DNA of 64,000 nt from Streptomyces spinosisporus. GTDB lineage: Bacteria > Actinomycetota > Actinomycetes > Streptomycetales > Streptomycetaceae. The position numbers and the translations under genes were made by a program. The stretch is from the NCBI RefSeq assembly GCF_022698145.1, contig NZ_JALDAX010000006.1, positions 62,001-126,000 of the forward strand. Reading direction: 5' to 3'. Positions 57,903 through 64,000 of the stretch are shown here, piece after piece. The first letter of the stretch is position 1. Every line of letters begins with the position of its first letter. The notes below the pieces were generated by a model. The model searched no databases, had not been told where the DNA came from, and saw nothing but the letters and a program-made list of their open reading frames with translations.

Positions 57903-58092
57903 GCCGCTTTCATGTGAGTTTCATGGGAGATCCCCGGGCGCAGGCCACGTGATCACCGACTGGCGCAGGTCACGAGCGTGTGGCTCCCATACGGCACTCA
58001 TGTTCGCCCAGAAGCCGTGAACGTCTCCACCCGAGAGTGAAGCCGGGCTCGTGGACACCGAGCCCTGTTCTCTCTCGGCTTGTGGAGACCCG

Positions 58093-59007
58093 ATGATCGA
58101 GGTACGCGGACTGACCAAGCGCTACGGCGAGGTCCTCGCCGTGGACGATCTGACCTTTGCCGTACGCCCCGGAGAGGTGACCGGTTTTCTGGGGCCGAAC
58201 GGGGCCGGGAAGTCGACCACCCTGCGCATGATCCTGGGACTCGACGCGCCGAGTTCGGGTACGGCGACCGTCGGCGGGATGTCCTTCACCGCGCAGCCCG
58301 CCCCGCTGAGGGCGGTCGGCGCTCTCCTGGACCCTGGTGCGGTGCTGCCCAGCCGCTCCGCCTTCCACCATCTGCTGGCCCTCGCGGCCGGCAACGGGAT
58401 TCCCCGCAGCCGGGTCGACGAGACGCTGGCCGAGGTCGGTCTGGAGAAGGTGGCCCGGCGCCGGGCGGGGACCTACTCGCTCGGTATGCGTCAGCGCCTG
58501 GGGATCGCCGCGGCGCTGCTGGGCCGCCCGCCCGTCCTGGTCTTCGACGAACCGCTCAACGGGCTCGACCCCGAGGGCATCGTGTGGATCCGCTCGCTCA
58601 TGCGGAACATGGCCGCCGAGGGGCGTGCCGTACTGATGTCCAGCCATCTGATGAGCGAGATGGAGCTGACCGCCGACCACCTCATCGTCATCGGCCGCGG
58701 CAAGCTGATCGCCGACACCACGATGAAGGACTTCATCGAGGCGCATTCCGAGCGCGAGGTCCTGGTGCGCAGCCCGCAGACCCAGGCCTTGCGCCGCCTG
58801 CTGTCCGAGGCCGGCGACGTACGGGCCGAGGACCACGACACCCTCGTGGTGACCGGTCTGGAGGCCGCCCGGATCGGAGCCCTGGCTGCGGCGGGCGGGG
58901 TGGAGCTGCACGAGCTGTCCCCGCGCCAGGTCTCCCTGGAGAGGGCGTTCATGGAGCTGACCCAGGATGCGGTGGAGTACCAGGCCGGAAAGGAGACGAA
59001 CCGATGA
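58093..59007 (+). CDS. ABC transporter ATP-binding protein (ABC-2 type exporter)
   Basis: A 304-residue ATPase. Walker A GPNGAGKST is near residues 35-43, the signature YSLGMRQRLGIAAALLG at about 132-148, Walker B PVLVFDEPLNGLDP at about 152-165, and the H-loop in VLMSSHLMSEM. It belongs to the CcmA/DRA-type exporters that pair with a single permease. The stop overlaps the start of the permease as ATGA. Streptomyces pairs of this sort often protect against antimicrobials or move lipids. Confidence 0.92.
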   Translation: MIEVRGLTKRYGEVLAVDDLTFAVRPGEVTGFLGPNGAGKSTTLRMILGLDAPSSGTATVGGMSFTAQPAPLRAVGALLDPGAVLPSRSAFHHLLALAAGNGIPRSRVDETLAEVGLEKVARRRAGTYSLGMRQRLGIAAALLGRPPVLVFDEPLNGLDPEGIVWIRSLMRNMAAEGRAVLMSSHLMSEMELTADHLIVIGRGKLIADTTMKDFIEAHSEREVLVRSPQTQALRRLLSEAGDVRAEDHDTLVVTGLEAARIGALAAAGGVELHELSPRQVSLERAFMELTQDAVEYQAGKETNR

Positions 59008-59840
59008 TCAGCGCACTCGAGCACCGGAAGAAGTCCGCGCAGGGCCCGGCGGACACCGGCAGGGCCACCCCCTGGCACAGCCTGCACGCGGAGTGGATCA
59101 AGATCCGCACCATGCGGTCGACGGTGTTCGTGGTCCTGGGCACGCTGGCCTTCTGCGCGGGGCTCGCCGCGCTGAACGGGTCGTCCGCCGGCAGCGAGTA
59201 CGCGGACCTGTCCCCCGCCGACCAGGCCGCCTTCGACCCGCTGGCGACCAGTCTGCGCGGCTATCTGCTCGCGCAGATCGCGCTGGGCCTGCTGGGGGGT
59301 CTGGTCATCACGTCCGAGTACGGGGCCCGCACGATCGTGCCCACGTTGACGTCCGTTCCGCACCGGGTGCGCGTCCTGGCGTCGAAGGCGGTGGTCCTCG
59401 TAGGGGTGGCCCTGCCGGTCGGGGTCCTGGTCTCGCTGGTCGGGTTTCTCGTCGGGCAGTCGACGCTGTCCGGGGCGGGTGCTCCGCACCTGGCGCTCTC
59501 CGACGGTGTGGCACTGCGCGGCATCTTCGGTGGTGGCGTATATCTGGCGCTGGCGGGACTCTTCGGACTGGCTCTGGGTACGATCATCCGCTCCACGACT
59601 GCCACGGTGACGACGCTGTTCGGCGTGATGCTCATCGTCCAGGCCTTCGCCCCGGCCCTGCCGGGAGGACTCGGCGACTGGGTGTCGAAGTACTGGCCGC
59701 CCATCGCCGGGGGACAGATCATCACCGCGGTCCAGGACCCGGAGCTGCTGAGGCCCGGTGCCGGGCTGGGGGTGATGGCCGGGTGCGTGCTGGTGTTGCT
59801 GACGGCGGCCTTCGTCGTCTTCCGCAGGCGCGACGCCTAG
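59004..59840 (+). CDS. ABC-2 type transporter permease
   Basis: A 278-residue permease. A cytoplasmic N-terminus (HAEWIKIRTMRSTVFVVLG) leads to six membrane helices, including LLAQIALGLLGGLVITSEYGARTI, VVLVGVALPVGVLVSLVGFLVG, GVYLALAGLFGLALGTII, TTLFGVMLIVQAFAP and LGVMAGCVLVLLTAAFVVF. It forms a heterodimer-like pair with the preceding ATPase. A two-component system follows 113 bp downstream and may sense the same compound. Confidence 0.9.
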   Translation: MISALEHRKKSAQGPADTGRATPWHSLHAEWIKIRTMRSTVFVVLGTLAFCAGLAALNGSSAGSEYADLSPADQAAFDPLATSLRGYLLAQIALGLLGGLVITSEYGARTIVPTLTSVPHRVRVLASKAVVLVGVALPVGVLVSLVGFLVGQSTLSGAGAPHLALSDGVALRGIFGGGVYLALAGLFGLALGTIIRSTTATVTTLFGVMLIVQAFAPALPGGLGDWVSKYWPPIAGGQIITAVQDPELLRPGAGLGVMAGCVLVLLTAAFVVFRRRDA

Positions 59841-59953
59841 GGTGCGTTGTCTGGATCATGCGGGCGTCGCAAGCCCCTGGCCCGCACTCCCCCGCTGGCC
59901 CAGGACTGCACGGACACTGGAGGCCGGACGATCACCGGTCGGGAACGGATGCC

Positions 59954-60658
59954 ATGGCGACAACACAACGCCTGCTGCTCGTGGAGGACGAGCCGACACT
60001 GCGTGAACTGCTGTCAGTGAGCCTGCGGTTGGCGGGTTTTCACGTGGTGCCGGTCGAGACCGGTGCTCAGGCGCTGGACGCGGTGCGCGAGCGGCACCCC
60101 GACCTGATCGTCCTGGACGTGATGCTGCCCGACATCGACGGCTTCGAGGTCGCACGCCGCCTGCGCGAGCGGCCGACGACGCCGGGGCAGGCCCATCCGC
60201 CGATCCTGTTCCTCACCGCACGGGACGCGGCCGAGGACCGGATCAACGGGCTGCGGGCCGGCGGGGACGACTACGTCACCAAGCCGTTCAACCTGGAGGA
60301 ACTCATCCTGCGCATCCAGGCGGTCCTACGGCGCACCAGCGGCCGCCGGCCCGACAACCGGCTCGCGGTCGGCGATCTGGAACTGGACGTCGACAGTCAC
60401 CAGGTCTCCCGCGGCGGAATGCCCGTCCCCCTGTCCCCGACCGAGTTCGACCTGCTGCGCGTCCTCATGGAGAACGCAGGTCAGGTCCTGTCCCGGGAAC
60501 AACTGCTGGAGCGCGTCTGGCACTACGACTTCGGCGGCGACGACTCCATCGTCGCCTCCTACATCAGCTATCTGCGCCGTAAGGTCGACACCGGCGAGCC
60601 CAAGCTCATCCACACGGTGCGCGGCACCGGATACGTTCTGCGCAGGCCCCGCCCATGA
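59954..60658 (+). CDS. OmpR-family response regulator
   Basis: A 234-residue regulator. The receiver domain has the acidic pair Glu11/Asp12 (VEDEPT), phospho-acceptor Asp55 (LIVLDVMLPD) and Lys106 in VTKPFN. The C-terminal winged helix has LSPTEFDLLRVLMENAGQVLSREQLLERVW and SYLRRKVD. The stop overlaps the histidine kinase start (ATGA), so the pair is translationally coupled. The adjacent ABC exporter is a likely target. Confidence 0.94.
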   Translation: MATTQRLLLVEDEPTLRELLSVSLRLAGFHVVPVETGAQALDAVRERHPDLIVLDVMLPDIDGFEVARRLRERPTTPGQAHPPILFLTARDAAEDRINGLRAGGDDYVTKPFNLEELILRIQAVLRRTSGRRPDNRLAVGDLELDVDSHQVSRGGMPVPLSPTEFDLLRVLMENAGQVLSREQLLERVWHYDFGGDDSIVASYISYLRRKVDTGEPKLIHTVRGTGYVLRRPRP

Positions 60659-62202
60659 ACATCGACGCCGTCCGTGCGCCGATCCGCCGGCTGTCGCTGC
60701 GCGGGCGTCTCGTGGCCGTCTGCCTGCTGCTGGTCGTCGCCGCCCTGCTCGCCAGCAACGCCCTGCTGGTCACGCTGCTCCAGAGGCAGCTGGTGGACCA
60801 GCTGGACGACCGGTTGCGCGCCACCGCCACGGCGACATCGGCACTGCCCGACCTGGTCGACGCCCCCGGCGCGACGGATCCACAGGTGCCCGACGTGGTG
60901 GAGCAGCAGCTGACCGGTGATGTGTACATCGCCTCTCTCGACGCCGACGGCCGTCTGCGGCGGACCCTGCGCCCGGCCACCGGCGCCGCCCCGCGACTGC
61001 CCACGCTCGACATCTCGGCCGTCAGGGCCCATGGCACCCGCGCCTTCAGGGCGTCGGCCGAGGACGGTCACGACTGGCGGGTGATCGCCGTGCCGGTGGC
61101 ATCCGAACCGCGACAGCCGACGGGGGCAGCCACGGGTGGCAGTGTCGTCGTGGCGGGCTCCTTGCAGCCGGTCAACAACACGATCCGGCACCTGGGCCTG
61201 TGGATGCTCGTCATCGACTCGCTGGTCCTGGCCCTGCTCGGCGTCGCCGGCTGGTTCGCCGTGCGTGCCGGGCTACGGCCGCTGCGCCGGATCGAGACGA
61301 CCGCGGCGGCCATCGCGGGCGGCGACCTGGCCAGCCGCGTTCCCCAAATGGCTTCCACCCGTACCGAGTTGGGCCGCCTGTCCCATGCGCTCAACGGCAT
61401 GCTGGACCGCATCGAGGCCGGGGACAGCGCCCGCGCGGCCACCAACGAGCGCATGCGTACGTTCATCGCCGACGCCAGTCACGAGCTGCGCACCCCGCTG
61501 TTCGGCATCAAGGGCTTCACCGAGCTGTACCGGATGGGCGGCATGCCCGAGCGCTCCGACGTCGACACCGCGATGAACCGCATCGAACACGAAGCGGCCC
61601 GTCTGGTGCGCATCGTCGAGGACCTGCTGTTGCTCGCCCGACTGGACGAGGACCCCGCCGCGCAGGCCCAGTTGCCGCTACGTCCCACGCCCATGGACCT
61701 GCGCACCCTGGCCGCCGACGCCCTGCACGACCTCAAGGCCCTCGCTCCCGACCGTGCCGTCACCCTGACCGGCCCCGGCGGCGGGCCAACGGGCGAGGCT
61801 CCCGTTCTGGGCGACGAGGCACGCCTGCGGCAGGTCACCTCCAACCTCGTCGGAAACGCCATCGCCCACACTCCGCCCGGCACCCCGGTCCGTATCGGCG
61901 TGGGTACGCAGGACGGCCGGGCGGTTCTCGAACTGAGCGACCAGGGGCCCGGTATGACGGAGGATCAGGCCGCGCGCGTCTTCGACCGCTTCTATCGCGC
62001 GGACACCGGACGCGGCCGAACCGAGACCGCCCGCGGCCGAACCGAGACCGGCGGGGCGGGCTTGGGCCTGTCCATCGTCCGCTCCCTGGTCTCGGCCCAT
62101 CACGGCCGGGTGGAGGTGGACACCGCCCCCGGCCGGGGCGCCACCTTCCGGGTACTGCTGCCGCTGCACCCCGACACCCTCGCCGAGAGCGCCGAACGGT
62201 AG
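60655..62202 (+). CDS. Sensor histidine kinase
   Basis: A 515-residue kinase. A first membrane helix (about 16-40) and a second (about 180-205) bracket an extracellular sensor of about 140 residues. HAMP, then the phosphoacceptor helix with His276 (DASHELRTPLFGIKGF) and an HATPase domain with NxxxNA (LVGNAIAHTP), ELSDQGPGM and GLGLSIV follow. Within the ATP lid, between FDRFYRAD and GLGLS, lies a 21-bp direct duplication (62011 and 62032) giving RGRTETA twice, which lengthens the lid. It partners the OmpR-type regulator. Confidence 0.93.
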   Translation: MNIDAVRAPIRRLSLRGRLVAVCLLLVVAALLASNALLVTLLQRQLVDQLDDRLRATATATSALPDLVDAPGATDPQVPDVVEQQLTGDVYIASLDADGRLRRTLRPATGAAPRLPTLDISAVRAHGTRAFRASAEDGHDWRVIAVPVASEPRQPTGAATGGSVVVAGSLQPVNNTIRHLGLWMLVIDSLVLALLGVAGWFAVRAGLRPLRRIETTAAAIAGGDLASRVPQMASTRTELGRLSHALNGMLDRIEAGDSARAATNERMRTFIADASHELRTPLFGIKGFTELYRMGGMPERSDVDTAMNRIEHEAARLVRIVEDLLLLARLDEDPAAQAQLPLRPTPMDLRTLAADALHDLKALAPDRAVTLTGPGGGPTGEAPVLGDEARLRQVTSNLVGNAIAHTPPGTPVRIGVGTQDGRAVLELSDQGPGMTEDQAARVFDRFYRADTGRGRTETARGRTETGGAGLGLSIVRSLVSAHHGRVEVDTAPGRGATFRVLLPLHPDTLAESAER

Positions 62203-62209
62203 AGCGGCA

Positions 62210-62238
62210 CGCCCCGTCCGGATCGAACGGACGGGGCG
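62210..62238. terminator. Bidirectional hairpin terminator
   Basis: Perfect 11-bp stem CGCCCCGTCCG/CGGACGGGGCG with a 7-base loop, between the histidine kinase and the convergent peptidoglycan-binding gene. Confidence 0.75.
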
Positions 62239-62273
62239 CACACGGCAGTCCGGGTGACGACGGGTGGGTGCGG

Positions 62274-62738
62274 TCAGCACCAGCCTCCGCCGAGGTTGGC
62301 GAACGCCTTCCAGGCCGCCCTGGTCTTGGTTCCGGCGACACCGTCGATGCCGCCGGTGTCGTAGCCGATGGAGACGAGGAAGCGCTGCAGGCCGCGGATG
62401 GTGTTGGGGCCGACCACGCCGTCCACGGTGCCGGCGTTGTGTCCGCGGTCGTTGAGGAACAGCTGCCACGCCTTCCAGCTGTTGGTGCCGAGCCGGCCGT
62501 CGATGGGGCCGGGGTTGTACTTCCCGACGGGTGCGGCGTCGCGGACGTAGCACTGGGCGCTCTTGGCCTCGGCGGTGTTCAGGCCGAGGTTGTTGACCGC
62601 CTGGATGGTGACGGTCTGGGTGGATGCCTGCTGCGCGGGTGCGGCGGTGGCCGCGGTCGCTCCGGCGAGGGTGCCGATGCCGAGTGCGGCCGCGGTGAGG
62701 GTTCCGAGCAGTGTCTTCGTGAGCCTGGTCAGGGCCAT
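62274..62738 (-). CDS. Secreted peptidoglycan-binding protein
   Basis: A 154-residue exported protein. A signal peptide (MALTRLTKTLLGTLTAAALG..., cleavage near TAATAAPAQ, about residue 33) precedes the mature part, which holds two peptidoglycan-binding (PGB_1-like) repeats: GPIDGRLGTNSWKAWQLFLN and GTVDGVVGPNTIRGLQRFLVSIG, with a partial third GGIDGVAGTKTRAAWKAFANLG. It ends with Trp-Cys, and another Cys lies in QCYVRDAAP, so a disulfide is likely. It has no hydrolase domain, so it probably acts as a cell-wall-binding or inhibitor-like protein. Confidence 0.85.
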   Translation of the reverse strand: MALTRLTKTLLGTLTAAALGIGTLAGATAATAAPAQQASTQTVTIQAVNNLGLNTAEAKSAQCYVRDAAPVGKYNPGPIDGRLGTNSWKAWQLFLNDRGHNAGTVDGVVGPNTIRGLQRFLVSIGYDTGGIDGVAGTKTRAAWKAFANLGGGWC

Positions 62739-62944
62739 GTGTGAGTTCCCCGATGGTGGGTGACGGTGAATGAGGCAGCGCAGTTCTGCGCATGACGCCG
62801 ACGCGTCGTGCGCTTGAATCTGGTGGTGGAAGGGGCGCCTCAGAAGCCTTTTTCCGGCCAACCAGAACTCTCAACTGCCAACCGCCACAGACGACTTGAA
62901 ACGCACCGGCCGCACCCCGGCGTGAGCTCGGCGAACGAGTCGGG

Positions 62945-63511
62945 CTAGCGCCGTACGCGGTAGCGGAGGTAGACGAACTTCGAGCTGAAGGTGCGGGTCT
63001 CGACGAGTTCGAGATCCACCCGGCGCTCGTGCCGGACGAAGTACGGAATGCCACCGCCGACCAGCACCGGGTGGACCACGACCCGGTACTCGTCGATCAG
63101 ACCCAGCTTGTCCGCCTGGGCGGCGAGGTCCGCTCCCCCGATCGCGATGTCCCCCTCCCCCGGCTCGGCCCGCAACCGCTCGATCTCCTCGGCCAGGCCA
63201 CCGGAGGCCAGACGGGCATGGCCCTGCACCTCCGACAGCTTGGTGGAGAACACCACCTTGGGCAGGGGATTCCAGAGTGAGATCCATTCGCGCGTGTCGG
63301 CGTCGAGCGTCGCGTCCTGTTCGGCGGTCTCCCAGTACAGCATCGTCTCGTACAGCCGTCGCCCCATGAGGTGCACGTCGACGTCGCGGATCTCGTCGAT
63401 CCAGAACCGGAAGACGTTGTCGTCCGGCGCACTCCACTCGAAGCTGCCGTCCGGCCCGACGATGTAGCCGTCGAGTGAGGCGCTCATCGAATAGGTCACC
63501 TTGTGCGTCAC
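62945..63511 (-). CDS. RibD C-terminal/dihydrofolate-reductase-fold reductase
   Basis: A 188-residue reductase-fold protein. The start THKVTYSMSASLDGYIVGPDG is typical, with LMGRRLYETMLYWET, DIAIGGADLAAQADKLGLIDEYRVVVHPVLVGGGIPYF. GTG at 63511 has GAGGAG six bases upstream. NADPH-dependent reduction is expected; the substrate is unknown. It is a distant relative of the gene at 47154-47723. Confidence 0.85.
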   Translation of the reverse strand: MTHKVTYSMSASLDGYIVGPDGSFEWSAPDDNVFRFWIDEIRDVDVHLMGRRLYETMLYWETAEQDATLDADTREWISLWNPLPKVVFSTKLSEVQGHARLASGGLAEEIERLRAEPGEGDIAIGGADLAAQADKLGLIDEYRVVVHPVLVGGGIPYFVRHERRVDLELVETRTFSSKFVYLRYRVRR

Positions 63512-63859
63512 AGATTCTCCTCGGTCAAGGGTTCGAAAGTACGACCGTCCCACGCCGCGGAACTCATCGCTGCTCGCGGTGTTCGCGGCGTTTCGCGGAA
63601 TTGCGTAGAGAGACTCTCAGTGCCGCATGCGCGCCGGCTCGACCGACACCGCTTGACGGACCGGAAACCGAGGGTCAACTTCGCGCCCGCTCACGGCACT
63701 TCCGGTGGGCCGAACGGTCCGTTCGGGACCCTGTTCGGTCGTCGGAGGTCAGTCCCAGAGAGTTCCTCCCCTCGTCCCGCCTTCGTGCATACGGTCCGGA
63801 ATCCGAGGCGGGTCGCCGGCATCGGCCCGCGCAGACGACGGCAGGCAATGGGAGGCGCA
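63512..63859. other. Intergenic region upstream of the last gene
   Basis: This 348-bp gap separates two divergent genes. Short GC-rich repeats (variants of TCGCGG) lie around 63574-63600 and a small inverted repeat GGTCC/GGACC near 63716. I see no gene in it; the open frames lack coding character. Confidence 0.45.
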
Positions 63860-64000
63860 GTGGCGAGTGTGGAAGTGTCGTTGAAGGACATGATGGCCGG
63901 GATCGAGGGAGCTTTAGGGGCAGCGGTCGTCGACTACACCAGCGGAATGGCGCTGGGCACGCTCGGCGGAAGCAAGGACCTGGACCTGACGGTCGCCGCG
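63860..64000 (+). CDS. Start of a small conserved protein (possibly roadblock/LC7-like), cut by the window end
   Basis: The first 47 residues of a gene that runs off the window. The sequence (ASVEVSLKDMMAGIEGALGA then AVVDYTSGMALGTLGG) looks like a small conserved streptomycete protein with a roadblock/LC7-like start. GTG at 63860 has GGAGG four bases before it; an ATG four codons earlier is in frame. Assignment is tentative because most of the gene is missing. Confidence 0.5.
   Translation, partial: MASVEVSLKDMMAGIEGALGAAVVDYTSGMALGTLGGSKDLDLTVAA

Noticed and set aside
1..64000. CRISPR arrays, tRNA/rRNA genes, transposases or prophage genes
   Set aside because: Reading both strands showed none: no regular spacers, no cloverleaf-like conserved tRNA ends, no transposase or integrase motifs.

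Overview
The window is high-GC actinobacterial chromosome, almost certainly Streptomyces. Support comes from the very high GC with strong third-position bias, GTG/TTG starts, many secreted and Tat-type proteins, SARP/BTAD and LuxR-family large regulators, ECF41 sigma factors, DUF3099/DUF2690/DUF5134 proteins and a close homologue of the Streptomyces plicatus endoglycosidase Endo H. No rRNA, tRNA, CRISPR array, insertion sequence or phage module was seen.

Region 1 (about 0.3-1.4 kb) holds a short ECF41-like sigma factor and a DUF3099 membrane protein. Region 2 (about 1.5-18.4 kb) is the most distinctive part: a catabolic locus built as two divergent gene sets. The leftward set runs SDR-fold protein, 3-hydroxyisobutyrate-dehydrogenase-like protein, CMD/AhpD-like protein, VOC protein, fused E1 alpha/beta 2-oxoacid dehydrogenase, E2 acyltransferase and an M24/creatinase-fold enzyme. 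The rightward set runs methylenetetrahydrofolate reductase, a LigM-type tetrahydrofolate-dependent O-demethylase, formyltetrahydrofolate deformylase (PurU), a VOC enzyme, a 1010-residue ATPase/winged-helix/BTAD activator, a bicupin and a metallo-beta-lactamase-fold hydrolase. The three folate genes give a complete logic: methyl transfer from a methoxylated substrate to THF, oxidation of methyl-THF, and release as formate. The other genes would process the demethylated skeleton through a 2-oxoacid to an acyl-CoA. The substrate is not known.

Region 3 (18.4-26.8 kb) has two alpha/beta hydrolases, two cupins, DUF427 and DUF5134 proteins, a large LuxR regulator and a canonical ECF41 sigma factor (SigJ-like). 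Four exact copies of TGTCACA-N15-CGGTC, an ECF41-type promoter, lie in front of the hydrolase, the two cupins and the VOC gene of region 2, which suggests a local sigma regulon.

Region 4 (26.8-35.6 kb) is rich in secreted proteins: a TPR protein, a DUF2690 protein, Endo H, an MpaB-type oxygenase and three FG-GAP/integrin-alpha-like repeat proteins. Region 5 (35.6-45.3 kb) is a LacI-controlled sugar operon: ABC importer, GH130 enzyme, Gfo/Idh oxidoreductase, GH13 glucosidase and phosphomannomutase, tightly coupled by 4-base stop/start overlaps. GH130 plus phosphomannomutase points to mannosides.

Region 6 (45.4-64 kb) is a mixture: a lactonase-like hydrolase, two GNAT proteins, RibD-type reductases, GlxA-type and AraC regulators, a Tat-exported phosphoesterase with a lectin-like domain, an ANTAR protein, a flavodoxin-like reductase, a stand-alone CheB-like esterase, PanE, a CGNR protein, an ABC-2 exporter next to a two-component system, a secreted peptidoglycan-binding protein, and the start of a small conserved protein cut by the window end.
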